Shown piece after piece: positions 16,305 through 26,618 of a DNA stretch of 64,000 bases. Source of the stretch: Mycobacterium bohemicum DSM 44277 (GTDB lineage: Bacteria; Actinomycetota; Actinomycetes; Mycobacteriales; Mycobacteriaceae). A program made the position numbers and the translations under genes. Location of the stretch: contig NZ_CSTD01000003.1 in the NCBI RefSeq assembly GCF_001053185.1, forward strand, positions 62,001 through 126,000, read 5' to 3'. The notes under the pieces are model-generated. The model made no database searches. It saw nothing but the letters and a program-made list of their open reading frames with translations, and was not told the origin of the DNA. Within the stretch, counting starts at the first letter, position 1, and every line of letters starts with the position of its first letter.

Positions 16305-19190
16305 CTAGTCGCTGTAGACGAGCGAACGGTCTGCCGGCGCAGGTTCGACCGTCGGAGCCGGAACCCGCGGCGGCCGCGACCGCACCCGCAGCGGCCACCA
16401 GAACCAGCGCCCCAGCAGCGCGGCGATGGCCGGGGTCATGAACGCGCGCACGATCAGCGTGTCGAACATCAGGCCCAGCCCGATCGTGGTGCCCACCTGC
16501 CCGACCATCCGCACATCGCTGACGACCATGGCGGCCATGGTGAAAGCGAAGATAAGCCCCGCGTTGGTGACGACCTTGCCGGTGCCGCCCATCGACCGGA
16601 TGATGCCGGTGTTGAGGCCGGCATGGATTTCCTGCTTGAACCGCGAGACCAGCAGCAGGTTGTAGTCCGAGCCCACGGCCAGCAGCACGATGACCGACAT
16701 CGCCAGCACCAGCCAGTGCAGCGGGATGCCCAGGATGTGTTGCCAGAACAGCACCGACAGCCCGAACGAGGCACCCAGGGACAGCGCCACCGTGCCCACG
16801 ATGACTGCTGCGGCCCCGAAGGCCCGGGTGATGATCAGCATGATGATGAAGATCAGGCACAGCGAGGAGATGCCCGCGATCACCAGGTCCCACTTGGCGC
16901 CGTCGGAGATGTCCTTGAACACCGCTCCCGTGCCGGCCAGGTAGATCTTCGCGTCCTCTAGTGGCGTGCCCTTGAGCGCTTCCTCGGCGGCCGTCTGGAG
17001 CTTGTCGATGCTGGCGATCCCGGCCGCCGACGCCGGATCCCCGCGGTGCAAGATGATGAACCGCGCCGCGTGCCCGTCGGCGGACAGGAAGCTTTTCATG
17101 GCGCGCTTGAAGTCGGCGTTTTTGAACACCTGGGGCGGCAGGTAGAACGAGTCGTCGTTCTTGGCGGCGTCAAACGCGTGCCCCATGGCCATCGCGTCGT
17201 CGCTCATCTCGTCCATCTGGTCGAAGATCCCCGACATGGTGCTGTGCATGCTCAGGATCATCGTGCGCATGTTGACCATGGTGTCGATCATGATCGGGAA
17301 CTGCGCGACCATCTGCGGCATCAGCCGGTCGAGCTCCTTGATGTCACCGACCAGGGTGTCCAGCTTGTCGTCGATCTGGTCGACGCCGTCGAGCGCGTCG
17401 AAGATCGAGCGCAGCGACCAGCACATCGGGATGTCGAAACAGTGTTTCTCCCAATAGAAGTAGCTGCGGATCGGCCGGAAGAAGTCATCGAAGTTGGCGA
17501 TCTGGTCACGCAGCTGGTTGGTGATCTGCTGCATCTCTTCGGTGTCGCCGACCATCTTGTGGGTGACCCCGACCAGCCGGTTCATCAGGTCATACATCCG
17601 CTGCATCGTCGCGATGGTCGTGGTCATCTCATCGGCCTGTTTGAGCAGGTTGTTCATCTGGTTGCGCTGGTATTTCATCGCCTGCATCTGGCCCGCGTTC
17701 TGGATGCTCATCTGGAACGGGATCGAGGTGTGGTCCATCGGCGTGCCGTCGGGCCGGGTGATCGCCTGCACCCGCGAGATCCCCGGCACCCGGAACAGCC
17801 CCTTGGCCAGCTTGTCGAGCACCAGGAAGTCCGTCGGGTTGCGCATGTCGTGATCGGACTCGATCATCAAGATCTCCGGCTTCATCCGGGCCTGGGAGAA
17901 GTGCCGGTCCGCCGCGGCGAACCCCTCGTTGGCGGGGATGAACGCCGGCAGGTACTGCCGGTCGTTGTAGTTGGCCTTGTAGCCGGGCAGGGTCAGCAGA
18001 CCCACGAGGGCCACGGCCAGCGTGACGGCCAGGATCGGCAGCGGCCAGCGGACCACGGCGGTGCCGACGCGGCGCCAGCCGCGCACCTTCAGCATGCGCT
18101 TGGGATCGAACAGCCCGAACCGGCTGCCCACGGTCAGCACCGCGGGCCCCAGCGTCAGCGCGACCGCCACCGCGGCCAGCATCCCCACCGCACACGGGAC
18201 GCCGAGGGTCTGGAAGTACGTCATCCGAGCGAAGCTCAGGCAGAAGGTGGCCCCGGCGATCGTCAGGCCCGAGCCCAGGATGACGTGCGCCGTCCCCCGG
18301 TACATGGTGTAGAAGGCCGTTTCCCTGTCCTCGCCGGCCTGACGGGCCTCCTGGTAACGGCCGATGATGAATATCCCGTAATCGGTGCCCGCCGCGATCG
18401 CCAGGGACGTGAGCAGGCTGACCGCGAAGGTGGTCAGCCCGATCAGCCCCGTGTGGCCGAGCACCGCGACGGCGCCGCGAGCGGCAGTCACCTCGAAACC
18501 GACCGTGATCAGCAGCACGACGACGGTGCGGATCGATCGGTAGACGAAGAGCAGCATCACCAGGATGACCACGACCGTGGTGCCGGTGATCTTGACCATG
18601 GACTTGTCACCGCTGCGGTGCAGGTCGGCCTGGAGTGCCGAGGCCCCGGTGACATACGCCTTGACCCCCGGCGGCGCCGGCGTGCCGTCCACGATCTTGC
18701 GGACGGCCTGCACCGACTCCGTTGCCAGCGGCTCGCCCTGGTTGCCCGCAAGGTTCACCTGGACCGTCACGGCCTTGCCGTCGTTGCTCTGCGCGCCGGC
18801 CGCCGTGAGCGGATCACCCCAGAAGTCCTGGACGCTCAGGACGTGCTTTTTGTCCGCGCGCAACTGCCGGATCATGCTGTCGTAGTAGCGGTGCGCATCG
18901 TCGCCGAGCCGCTGGTTGCCCTCCAGCACGATCATCGCTGAACTGTCGGTGTTGCCCTCGTCGAAGGCTTGGCCGATGCGCTTCATCGCGATGTAGGACG
19001 GCGCGTCGGCCGGGCTCAGCGACACCGAGTGTGCCTGCCCAACGTCTTCCAGCGAGGGGACGAACACGCTCAGGAGGGCGGCGACGGCGAGCCAGAAGAA
19101 GATGATGGGCCATGCCCATTTGTGGATCAGGCGCGCGATGAGTGGCCGCTCGGGGTGTGCGGGGGCATCGGTGACAAGCTGCCCGCTCAT
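16305..19190 (-). CDS. mmpL4: RND-family transporter MmpL4
   Basis: A 961-residue inner-membrane RND transporter (MmpL4 of M. tuberculosis has 967). The first helix is at about 28-48, followed by a periplasmic porter domain, helices 2-6, a second large periplasmic domain from about 425 with the long Met/Gln-rich coiled-coil region (about 525-700) characteristic of the MmpL4/5 siderophore exporters, and helices 7-12. The proton-relay motif [15 protein letters not shown] lies in helix 4 and [15 protein letters not shown] in helix 10. The ATG at 19190 overlaps the mmpS stop (ATGA). MmpL4/5 with MmpS4/5 export mycobactin and carboxymycobactin, and the IdeR box upstream fits this. Confidence 0.94.
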   Translation of the reverse strand: MSGQLVTDAPAHPERPLIARLIHKWAWPIIFFWLAVAALLSVFVPSLEDVGQAHSVSLSPADAPSYIAMKRIGQAFDEGNTDSSAMIVLEGNQRLGDDAHRYYDSMIRQLRADKKHVLSVQDFWGDPLTAAGAQSNDGKAVTVQVNLAGNQGEPLATESVQAVRKIVDGTPAPPGVKAYVTGASALQADLHRSGDKSMVKITGTTVVVILVMLLFVYRSIRTVVVLLITVGFEVTAARGAVAVLGHTGLIGLTTFAVSLLTSLAIAAGTDYGIFIIGRYQEARQAGEDRETAFYTMYRGTAHVILGSGLTIAGATFCLSFARMTYFQTLGVPCAVGMLAAVAVALTLGPAVLTVGSRFGLFDPKRMLKVRGWRRVGTAVVRWPLPILAVTLAVALVGLLTLPGYKANYNDRQYLPAFIPANEGFAAADRHFSQARMKPEILMIESDHDMRNPTDFLVLDKLAKGLFRVPGISRVQAITRPDGTPMDHTSIPFQMSIQNAGQMQAMKYQRNQMNNLLKQADEMTTTIATMQRMYDLMNRLVGVTHKMVGDTEEMQQITNQLRDQIANFDDFFRPIRSYFYWEKHCFDIPMCWSLRSIFDALDGVDQIDDKLDTLVGDIKELDRLMPQMVAQFPIMIDTMVNMRTMILSMHSTMSGIFDQMDEMSDDAMAMGHAFDAAKNDDSFYLPPQVFKNADFKRAMKSFLSADGHAARFIILHRGDPASAAGIASIDKLQTAAEEALKGTPLEDAKIYLAGTGAVFKDISDGAKWDLVIAGISSLCLIFIIMLIITRAFGAAAVIVGTVALSLGASFGLSVLFWQHILGIPLHWLVLAMSVIVLLAVGSDYNLLLVSRFKQEIHAGLNTGIIRSMGGTGKVVTNAGLIFAFTMAAMVVSDVRMVGQVGTTIGLGLMFDTLIVRAFMTPAIAALLGRWFWWPLRVRSRPPRVPAPTVEPAPADRSLVYSD

Positions 19191-19618
19191 GCGGATTTCA
19201 CCACGCAGAAGGTGAACGCGTCGACCCCGTTGGAGATCCGCTCGGCCTTGACCACGTCGTCCACCGTGATCCGGCACCCGATGCTGTCGCCGTTGCCCTG
19301 TGCGAGAAGGTTTCCCATCATCGCCGCCTTGTCGGTCGTGACACGCAGCGACCAGGGCAACTGCGCCCCGTCCACCCGCTTCGGGTCGGCGTTGACGTCG
19401 AAATAGCTGATGTCGGCGACGGTCCCGGGTGGCCCGAACACCTCATAGGTGATCCGCTTGGGGTTGAACGGCTTGGGGTTCTGCAGGTTGCTGTCGGCAT
19501 ACGATTCGCGCTTGCCGGAGCCGAAGTAGCCGTGCACCCGGTCCACGATGAACCCCCCGACGGCCACCACCGCCAGGATCATCAGCGGAATCCAGTACCG
19601 CGACAGAAACTTGAAAAT
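19187..19618 (-). CDS. mmpS4: MmpS4, periplasmic/membrane partner of MmpL4
   Basis: One N-terminal helix ([20 protein letters not shown]) followed by a periplasmic beta-sandwich ending [16 protein letters not shown], close to M. tuberculosis MmpS4 (140 residues). The start is a problem. The only ATG in frame before the conserved body is at 19582, which would cut into the helix and has no ribosome binding site. Between the in-frame TAG upstream and that ATG there is no ATG, GTG or TTG. An ATT at 19618 lies 8 nt after GGAAGG and would give a normal 143-residue protein, so I place the start there provisionally. Translationally coupled to mmpL4. Confidence 0.88.
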   Translation of the reverse strand: MFKFLSRYWIPLMILAVVAVGGFIVDRVHGYFGSGKRESYADSNLQNPKPFNPKRITYEVFGPPGTVADISYFDVNADPKRVDGAQLPWSLRVTTDKAAMMGNLLAQGNGDSIGCRITVDDVVKAERISNGVDAFTFCVVKSA

Positions 19619-19690
19619 CTCCCAGCCCTTCCACCGTCGGCGTTTCGGCCGGCGGACAGTCCACCTCGACGCGGCACTATCCGAATAAGG

Positions 19691-19709
19691 ATAACGAAGC
19701 CTAACCTAA
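19691..19709 (-). promoter_or_regulatory. IdeR iron box upstream of mmpS4
   Basis: On the minus strand TTAGGTTAGGCTTCGTTAT matches the IdeR consensus TTAGGTTAGGCTAACCTAA at 14 of 19 positions, including an unbroken first 12. It lies about 75-110 bp before mmpS4, next to a TATCCT -10-like box. M. tuberculosis mmpS4 is a known IdeR target. Confidence 0.85.
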
Positions 19710-19771
19710 GTCGGTCATGGCCGACTGCGGCCCCGTCCTAGCGTTGGCTCCTTCCCCTCGAAGGGAAAAGT

Positions 19772-19794
19772 GTAACGCATATCACGTGCGTAAC
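19772..19794. promoter_or_regulatory. Imperfect inverted repeat upstream of the iron box
   Basis: GTAACGCA, seven bases, TGCGTAAC: arms match at 7 of 8 positions. It lies in the gap where M. tuberculosis has the TetR gene Rv0452, absent here. It may be the site of a regulator encoded elsewhere. Confidence 0.35.
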
Positions 19795-19882
19795 GGCGCT
19801 TTCGGTAGGCGGATTACCGACCGGTTCCGGGCGGACGGACAGCACTATTGACCGACGGCGGCTGCGAGGTCAATCCCCGAGT

Positions 19883-20134
19883 TCAGGGGTGGTTGACGCA
19901 GAACGCCACGCAGATCGCCGAGACGGGAATGGGCACCCACTGCAGCTGCCCACCCGCGTTGCGCTGGCAGTAGATCGGGCCGGGGTCCCCCCACAGCTTC
20001 GCGCCCTCTTGTGAACACGGCGCCCCGAGATCGCCATCGGCGTGTGCCGGGCCGGCGCCCAGAACGACCGCGACCGGTGCGGCCAGCGTCAGCATCGCCG
20101 CCGCGACGAATCTCCGTGCGCCCATGACCCCCAC
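19883..20134 (-). CDS. Small four-cysteine exported protein
   Basis: An 83-residue protein. ARRFVAAAMLTLAAPVAVVL followed by GAGPAHAD is a Sec signal peptide with an AHA cleavage site near residue 32. The mature chain of about 50 residues has exactly four cysteines (APCSQ, IYCQ, AICV, AFCV), so two disulphides are likely. Two Met starts are possible (20134 or 20125); both keep the signal. It lies 10 bp after the Rv0455c homologue on the same strand, so they are probably co-transcribed. The family is a common mycobacterial type of unknown function. Confidence 0.75.
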   Translation of the reverse strand: MGVMGARRFVAAAMLTLAAPVAVVLGAGPAHADGDLGAPCSQEGAKLWGDPGPIYCQRNAGGQLQWVPIPVSAICVAFCVNHP

Positions 20135-20144
20135 CCGAAAAGTC

Positions 20145-20636
<492 letters not shown>

Positions 20637-20657
20637 TCAACTTCGTAGTCTAGCTCA

Positions 20658-21572
20658 CTATCCATCCTGATCAGGCCGGATGACGTGGGTGGGGTCGGGC
20701 CGTAGCTCCGGTGGGGCCTGGCTGTAGTCGCCGAACGGACCGTCGCGGCGCTCGACGGCCGCGCGCACGCCCTCGGTCTCGGCGATCCGGATGAATTCCA
20801 GCGCGTCGGGGGTGTTGCGCATCAGCCCGTCCAGGATCCCGCCGAGCATCTGCGTGGAGGCCAGGCCCATGTTCTCGTAGGCCTGGTTCACGATCAGCTT
20901 CTGGGCGCGCAACTGCGACAACGGGATTCGGGCCAGCTCGGCGGCAACCTCGGCGACGCGGGCCTCGAGGCGCTCGAACGGCACCGCCTCGTTGATCAGC
21001 TCGACCTCGGCCGCCTGCACCCCGGTCAGTGGCCGGCCGGTCAGCGAGTGCCACTTGACCTTGGCCAGGCTCAGCCGATAGAGCCACATGCCGGTCAGGT
21101 AGGCGCCCCACATCCTGCTGTAGGGCGTGCCGATCACCGCGTCCTCGCTCGCGATCACCAGGTCCGCGCACAGCGCGTAGTCGCTGGCGCCCCCGACGCA
21201 CCAGCCGTGCACCTGGGCGATCACCGGCTTGGACGCCCGCCAGATCGCCATGAACTTCTGCGTGGGTCCGGTCTCGCGCGCGGTGACCATCGCGAAGTCC
21301 TTGCCGGGATCCCAGCGGCCGTCGGACATCATGCCCTCGCTCCAGTGCTGAAAGCCGCCGCCGAAGTCGTAGCCGCCGGAGAACGCCCGCCCGGCGCCGC
21401 GCAGCACGATGACCTTGACGGCCGGGTCGCGCTCGGCCAGGCCCACGGCGGCCTCGATCTCATCGGGCATCGGCGGGACGATCGTGTTCAGCTGCTCGGG
21501 CCGGTTGAGGGTGATGGTGGCCACCGGGCCGGCCGCCGCGTACAGCAGGGTCTCGAACTTCTGAGTGGGCAT
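20658..21572 (-). CDS. echA2: Enoyl-CoA hydratase/isomerase EchA2
   Basis: A 304-residue crotonase-fold protein, the same length as M. tuberculosis EchA2 (Rv0456c). The CoA-binding and oxyanion-hole segments are RGAGRAFSGGYDFGGGF near residue 62 and QVHGWCVGGASDYALCADLV near 125. The usual catalytic glutamates are not evident: the position after GGASD lacks one, so the reaction may not be a standard hydration. It stands between the Rv0455c homologue and a small membrane gene. A role in fatty-acid or sterol breakdown is inferred only. Confidence 0.9.
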   Translation of the reverse strand: MPTQKFETLLYAAAGPVATITLNRPEQLNTIVPPMPDEIEAAVGLAERDPAVKVIVLRGAGRAFSGGYDFGGGFQHWSEGMMSDGRWDPGKDFAMVTARETGPTQKFMAIWRASKPVIAQVHGWCVGGASDYALCADLVIASEDAVIGTPYSRMWGAYLTGMWLYRLSLAKVKWHSLTGRPLTGVQAAEVELINEAVPFERLEARVAEVAAELARIPLSQLRAQKLIVNQAYENMGLASTQMLGGILDGLMRNTPDALEFIRIAETEGVRAAVERRDGPFGDYSQAPPELRPDPTHVIRPDQDG

Positions 21573-21600
21573 ACCCCAACTTAAGGATCGGGGCCCCGAC

Positions 21601-21912
21601 TCAGGGATCGGGCAGGCGATTCTCCGGGGATGCCGCGTAGATGCGCCCCCCGATCTTGAGGTAGGGCGTGGTGAGGTACGCGGACAGCACGATGATGCCG
21701 GTGAAGATCAGCGCCGAAACCACGCCATTGGGCCAGATCTTGCCCACGCCGATGATGAAGCAGACGATGCCGATGGCCGAGGTGGCCCAGTAGTAGCGCC
21801 GGCCCGCGCGCCGGTCCTTGATGTAGCGGAAGCGCGCCTGGGTGGCTCCGGCCGCGATGAGGATCAACCCGGTGGCCAACATGGTGACCTCAATGCGCTC
21901 GATCGCCGACAC
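21601..21912 (-). CDS. Small membrane protein (103 residues)
   Basis: Three hydrophobic segments (about 8-25, 43-60 and 65-82) separated by a basic loop RFRYIKDRRAGRRYY. It ends with a soluble tail YLKIGGRIYAASPENRLPDP. I do not recognise a family. It lies between the lipoprotein propeller and echA2 on the same strand, in the place where M. tuberculosis has mazF1; no toxin-antitoxin pair is present here. Confidence 0.7.
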   Translation of the reverse strand: MSAIERIEVTMLATGLILIAAGATQARFRYIKDRRAGRRYYWATSAIGIVCFIIGVGKIWPNGVVSALIFTGIIVLSAYLTTPYLKIGGRIYAASPENRLPDP

Positions 21913-21922
21913 GCCAAGGATC

Positions 21923-22893
21923 CTAGGCGTGACCGGGGTTCGGCGCGTCGGGGTCCACCACCTGCACCACCCCCGCGGTGACGCCGGCGACGAACAATCG
22001 CCCGGTGCGGGGGTCCACGCCCACGGTGTAGGGGTCCTGCACGGTGGGGATGCGGCGGATTTCCCGCGGCGCCGGCTGGCTCATGTCGTAGCCGACCAGC
22101 TCGTTGCCGCCGGAGGAGGCCACCCACAGCTGGTCGCGCGCGGGATCGTAGGCGATGCCGTAGGGCCCGCCGGGTTGCGCGACGGTCGCGACCTGTTTCG
22201 GCGTGGGCAGCGGGTCGAACACCCGGATGGTGTCGCCGCGGGTGTCGGCGGCGATCAGGCGGCCGTGCTTGTCGGCGACCAGGTGGGTGGGGCCGGCCCC
22301 GGCCGGTGCGGAACCGGGGACGGCCAGGTTGGTCGCGTCGTAGACCGTCAGCGTGTTCGCCCGCGCGTCCAGCATGCCGACGGCGTTTCCGGCGGCCGCG
22401 AGGCCGGCGGGTTGCACGCTGCCGGTGAACACCTTGACGATCGCGCCGTCGCGCAGGGCGCTCACCGTGCCGCCGTGTTCGTTGCCGACGAAGATAGTGC
22501 CGTTGGCGGCCGCCGCCGCGTCGTGGGGCGAGGTGCCGGTGACGATGGGTGGCCCCGCGGGCCCGCGCGGGAGTTGCACCGTCACAAGGGCATTCGCGCT
22601 TTCGACGGGCACCAGCACCGGGCCGCCCGGCGCCGCCAGTTCGAGGTGGCGGGCGGAGCCGGGCAGCGGGATCCGCGCGGTGACGGCGAGCGAGTCGGCG
22701 TCGAGCAGCACCAGTTGGTCGGGGTCGCGGGTGGCGACCGCGACGACGCGGGTCACGGCGTCGACGGCGACACCTTCCGGGCCCTGGCCGACCGGGACGA
22801 TGCGCCCGGGCGGCCGTCGGCGGGCGGCCCGCCGTGGTGGGCGCATCCCAGCAACACCGCGCCGACGAGTGCGACCGCCGCGCGGCGGTTCAT
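21923..22893 (-). pseudogene. Lipoprotein beta-propeller (YncE/NHL-like), frame broken near the N-terminus
   Basis: From 22893 the minus strand reads MNRRAAVALVGAVLLGCAHH, a lipoprotein signal with lipobox LLGC. Its ATG overlaps the stop of the upstream peptidase (ATGA), a strong sign that it is the true start. The seven-bladed propeller body, with repeats like GQGPEGVAVDAVTR and GGPYGIAYDPARDQLWVASS, reads in another frame, open back to 22846. The two frames meet in GC-rich DNA at about 22795-22830 (expected text GRPPGRIVPVGQG). Restoring one base (or four) would rejoin them. It may be a real frameshift or a sequence error. Confidence 0.7.
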
Positions 22894-24962
22894 GCCGGGC
22901 TGGTCAGCATTCGCCACAGGAACGAGTACGTCAGTGCCGACTTGAACGCGACTTGTTCGTTGTCGGCGGCGCCGGCGTGGCCACCCTCGATGTTCTCGTA
23001 GTAGAACACCCGGTGGCCGGCGGCCTCCAGCGCCGCCGCCATCTTGCGAGCGTGGCCGGGATGCACCCGGTCGTCACGGGTGGAGGTGGTGAACAGCACC
23101 GGCGGGTAGCGGCGCGACGCCGAAATATTGTGGTAGGGCGAGTATTCGGATATGAACGCCCAGTCGTCGGGATTGTCCGGATCGCCGTACTCGGCCATCC
23201 ACGAGGCGCCGGCCAGCAGCAGGTGGTAGCGCTTCATGTCCAGCAGCGGAACGCTGCACACCAGCGCTCCGAACTTCTCCGGGTACTGGGTCAGCATGAT
23301 GCCCATCAGCAGACCGCCGTTGCTGCCGCCCTGCGCGCCGAGCTGCGCGACGTCTGTAATGCCGCGTTCCACCAGATCGGTTGCGACGGCGGCGAAGTCC
23401 TCGGCCACCTTGTGCCGGCCCGCGCGCATCGCCTGGGTGTGCCAGCCGGGCCCGTACTCGCCGCCGCCACGGATGTTGGCCAGCGCGTAGGTGCCCCCGC
23501 GGGCCAGCCACAGCCGGCCCAGCACGCCGCCGTAGGCCGGAGTGTTCGCCGTCTCGAACCCGCCGTAGCCGTACAGCATGGTGGGGCCCGGGCCGGTCGC
23601 GTCCGCCGGCCGCACCAGGAAGTAGGGGACGGCGGTGCCGTCGTCGGAGGTGGCGAAATGCTGTGCCACGGTGATGTTTTCGGCATCGAAGAATGCGGGC
23701 GCGGACTTGACCGGCTCAAGGGGGCCGTCACCGGTGCCGCGCATCAGCCGGGACGGTGTGAGGAAGCTACTGGAGTCCAGGAAGAACTCGTCGCCCGTTT
23801 CGTCGGCGGTGATGATGAGGGTGTTGGTTGCGGCCGGGATGCCCGGCACGGGCCGGCGCTCCCAGTCGCCCCGTGACGATCGCAAGCGCGGCGAAGCCGG
23901 GCGCAGCGGGTCGTCACGCGACGGCGGGGTGACGATCTCCACCCGGCTGGCCACGTCGGCGAGCGTGACCATCAGCAGCCGGTCGCGGGTCCAGGCGTAG
24001 TGGTTCAGCGCCGTGTGCTCGTCGGGCTCGAAGACTACCGCCAATTGTGCCGTGCCGGCGAGGAATTCGTCGTAGTTCGCGGCCAGCAGCGAGCCGGCGG
24101 TATAGGTGGCGGAGCCCAGGTGCCAGTCGGTGCGCAACTCGATCAGCAGCCATTCGCGGTGTATCGACAGGCTGGCGTCGGTGGGTGCGTCGATCCGGAT
24201 CAGTTCCTGGTTTTCCGGGGAACCGCGCAGCTCGTACACCTCGTCGTTCCAGAAGTCGAGCGCCCGTCCCAGGATGGTGCGCTCGAAGCCGGGTGTTCGG
24301 TCCACCGACACCGACACGCGAACGTCGGAACGTGCGCCCTCGAACACGGTTTCGGCCTCGGCCAGCGGGGTGCCCCGGCGCCACCGCTTGATGACGCGGG
24401 GGTATCCGGATTCGGTGAGCGACTCGGCGCCGAAGTCGGTGCCCACCAGGACGGTGTCGGGGTCGGCCCAGGTGATCTGCGACTTGGCCTCGGCCAGCTC
24501 GAACCCGTCGGCAACGAATTCCCTGGTCTGCATGTCGAATTCGCGCGCGATGGCGGCGTCCGAGCCGCCGCGGGACAGGCCGACCAGCGCCCGCGTGTAC
24601 TCGGGGTAGATGACGCCGGCGCCGGCCCAGACCCACTTCTCGTCGTCGGCGCGGCCCAACTCGTCGACGTCGATCAGCACGTCCCACTCGGGGGAGTCGG
24701 TGCGATAGCTGTCCAGGGTGGTGCGCCGCCACAGGCCGCGCGGGTTCGCCGCGTCGCGCCAGAAGTTGTACAGGTACTCGCCCCGACGGACGACATACGG
24801 GATGCGGGCGTCGGTGTCGAGTACCTCGAGCGCCTCGGCGCGCATCCGCTCGAATTCCGCCCCGCCGAATTCCGCCAGCGTCGGTTCGTTGTGCGCCCGC
24901 ACCCACGCCAGGGCTTCGTCACCGGCGATGTCCTCGAGCAATAGGTAGGGGTCGTCGCTCAT
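22890..24962 (-). CDS. Prolyl oligopeptidase family serine peptidase (Rv0457c)
   Basis: A 690-residue S9A-type peptidase. The N-terminal beta-propeller (about 70-400) gates the C-terminal alpha/beta-hydrolase domain. The nucleophile serine is in GAQGGSNGGLLMG, the aspartate in STRDDRVHPGHARK and the histidine in ENIEGGHAGAADN, in the order Ser-Asp-His. YGYGGFETANTPAYGG and ANIRGGGEYGPGWH are also typical. No signal peptide, so cytosolic cleavage of short proline-containing peptides is likely. Start at 24962. It is translationally coupled to the lipoprotein gene behind it. Confidence 0.93.
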   Translation of the reverse strand: MSDDPYLLLEDIAGDEALAWVRAHNEPTLAEFGGAEFERMRAEALEVLDTDARIPYVVRRGEYLYNFWRDAANPRGLWRRTTLDSYRTDSPEWDVLIDVDELGRADDEKWVWAGAGVIYPEYTRALVGLSRGGSDAAIAREFDMQTREFVADGFELAEAKSQITWADPDTVLVGTDFGAESLTESGYPRVIKRWRRGTPLAEAETVFEGARSDVRVSVSVDRTPGFERTILGRALDFWNDEVYELRGSPENQELIRIDAPTDASLSIHREWLLIELRTDWHLGSATYTAGSLLAANYDEFLAGTAQLAVVFEPDEHTALNHYAWTRDRLLMVTLADVASRVEIVTPPSRDDPLRPASPRLRSSRGDWERRPVPGIPAATNTLIITADETGDEFFLDSSSFLTPSRLMRGTGDGPLEPVKSAPAFFDAENITVAQHFATSDDGTAVPYFLVRPADATGPGPTMLYGYGGFETANTPAYGGVLGRLWLARGGTYALANIRGGGEYGPGWHTQAMRAGRHKVAEDFAAVATDLVERGITDVAQLGAQGGSNGGLLMGIMLTQYPEKFGALVCSVPLLDMKRYHLLLAGASWMAEYGDPDNPDDWAFISEYSPYHNISASRRYPPVLFTTSTRDDRVHPGHARKMAAALEAAGHRVFYYENIEGGHAGAADNEQVAFKSALTYSFLWRMLTSPA

Positions 24963-25094
24963 GACGCCATTCTGACGGCCGGGCCGGGGGCCGCCACCTC
25001 GCCCTGGTGACAACCCCGGAGCCGATGCAGGTCGGGCGGGGCGGCCGCGGCGTAGTGTGAGCCTTGTCACGCGAAAGAGCAAGGAGCCGAGCAG

Positions 25095-26618
25095 ATGACT
25101 GTTTTCGCACGTCCCGGCGCCGACGGTGCACTGATGTCGTACGAGTCGCGGTACGGGAACTTCATCGGTGGCGAATGGGTCGCGCCGGCGAGCGGCCGCT
25201 ACTTCGAGAACCCGACGCCGGTCACCGGCCAGCCGTTCTGCGAGATCCCGCGGTCCGACGAGGCCGACATCGACAAGGCGCTCGACGCCGCCCACGCCGC
25301 CGCGCCCGCGTGGGGCAAGATGGCCCCGGCCCAGCGGGCGGCGATCCTGAACAAGGTCGCCGACCGGATCGAGGAGAACAAGGCGCCCCTGGCCGTGGCC
25401 GAGGTCTGGGACAACGGCAAACCGGTCCGCGAGGCGCTGGCCGCCGACATCCCCCTGGCCGCCGACCACTTCCGCTACTTCGCCGCGGCGCTGCGCGCGC
25501 AGGAGGGCTCGCTGTCACAGATCGACGACAACACCGTCGCCTACCACTTCCACGAGCCGCTGGGCGTGGTGGGGCAGATCATCCCGTGGAACTTCCCGAT
25601 CCTGATGGCCGCCTGGAAGCTGGCGCCGGCGCTGGCGGCCGGCAACGCGGTGGTGCTCAAGCCCGCCGAGCAGACCCCGGCGTCGGTGCTCTACCTGATG
25701 TCGCTGATCGGCGACCTGCTGCCGCCCGGCGTGGTCAATGTCGTCAACGGGTTCGGCGCCGAGGCCGGCAAGCCGCTGGCCTCGAGCAACCGGATCGCCA
25801 AGGTCGCGTTCACCGGGGAGACCACGACCGGGCGCCTGATCATGCAGTACGCCTCGCAGAACCTGATCCCGGTCACCCTCGAACTCGGCGGCAAGAGCCC
25901 CAACATCTTCTTCAACGACGTGCTGGCCGCCCACGACGACTTCCAGGACAAGGCGCTGGAGGGGTTCACCCTGTTCGCCCTCAACCAGGGCGAGGTGTGC
26001 ACCTGCCCGTCGCGCAGCCTGGTGCAGGCCGAAATCCACGACGAATTCCTCGAGCTGGCCGCGATCAGGACGAAGGCGGTCCGGCAGGGCGACCCGCTGG
26101 ACAGCGAGACGATGCTGGGGTCGCAGGCCTCCAACGACCAGCTGGAAAAGATCCTGTCCTACATCGCGATCGGCAAGGAGGAGGGCGCCAAGCTGATCAC
26201 CGGCGGCGAGCGCGCCGAGCTCGGCGGCGACCTGTCCGGCGGCTACTACATGCAGCCGACGATCTTCTCCGGCCACAACAAGATGCGGATCTTCCAAGAG
26301 GAGATCTTCGGCCCGGTGGTGGCGGTCACGTCGTTTCGCGACTACGACGACGCGATCTCGATGGCCAACGACACCCTCTACGGCCTGGGCGCAGGGGTGT
26401 GGAGCCGCGACGGCAACACCGCCTACCGGGCCGGCCGTGACATCCAGGCGGGCCGGGTGTGGGTGAACTGCTACCACGTCTACCCACCGCACGCGGCGTT
26501 CGGCGGCTACAAGCTGTCCGGCTTCGGTCGCGAATGCCACAAAATGGCGCTCGAGCACTATCAGCAGACCAAGAACATGCTGGTGTCGTACTCGGACAAG
26601 GCGCTCGGCCTCTTCTGA
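25095..26618 (+). CDS. NAD-dependent aldehyde dehydrogenase (Rv0458)
   Basis: A 507-residue aldehyde dehydrogenase, close to the exaC/AldA acetaldehyde dehydrogenase group. [19 protein letters not shown] and [11 protein letters not shown] mark the NAD site, LELGGKSPN holds the general base glutamate, and the catalytic cysteine is in [12 protein letters not shown]. The ATG at 25095 follows AAGGAG by 8 nt. The stop overlaps the start of the DUF779 gene (TGATG), a pairing seen with this enzyme group in many bacteria. It oxidises short-chain aldehydes to acids in the cytosol. Confidence 0.94.
   Translation: MTVFARPGADGALMSYESRYGNFIGGEWVAPASGRYFENPTPVTGQPFCEIPRSDEADIDKALDAAHAAAPAWGKMAPAQRAAILNKVADRIEENKAPLAVAEVWDNGKPVREALAADIPLAADHFRYFAAALRAQEGSLSQIDDNTVAYHFHEPLGVVGQIIPWNFPILMAAWKLAPALAAGNAVVLKPAEQTPASVLYLMSLIGDLLPPGVVNVVNGFGAEAGKPLASSNRIAKVAFTGETTTGRLIMQYASQNLIPVTLELGGKSPNIFFNDVLAAHDDFQDKALEGFTLFALNQGEVCTCPSRSLVQAEIHDEFLELAAIRTKAVRQGDPLDSETMLGSQASNDQLEKILSYIAIGKEEGAKLITGGERAELGGDLSGGYYMQPTIFSGHNKMRIFQEEIFGPVVAVTSFRDYDDAISMANDTLYGLGAGVWSRDGNTAYRAGRDIQAGRVWVNCYHVYPPHAAFGGYKLSGFGRECHKMALEHYQQTKNMLVSYSDKALGLF

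Noticed and set aside
16300..16893. N-terminal extension of DipZ to 16893
   Set aside because: The extension overlaps the certain mmpL4 coding sequence and is shadow text. The ATG at 16299, 5 bp after the mmpL4 stop, gives the normal CcdA start.
17046..18941. 631-codon plus-strand frame opposite mmpL4
   Set aside because: Composition (His/Val/Arg/Asp-rich) is the mirror of the third-position GC of mmpL4; no domain is recognisable.
19443..19664. Alternative upstream frame for mmpS (ATG at 19664)
   Set aside because: It is in a different frame from the conserved MmpS body and has no membrane helix.
21573..21600. Toxin-antitoxin pair as at this place in M. tuberculosis (mazEF1)
   Set aside because: The gap is too short and the adjacent gene is a three-helix membrane protein.
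24015..24944. Plus-strand frame opposite the prolyl oligopeptidase
   Set aside because: Antisense shadow; the peptidase has complete catalytic motifs on the minus strand.
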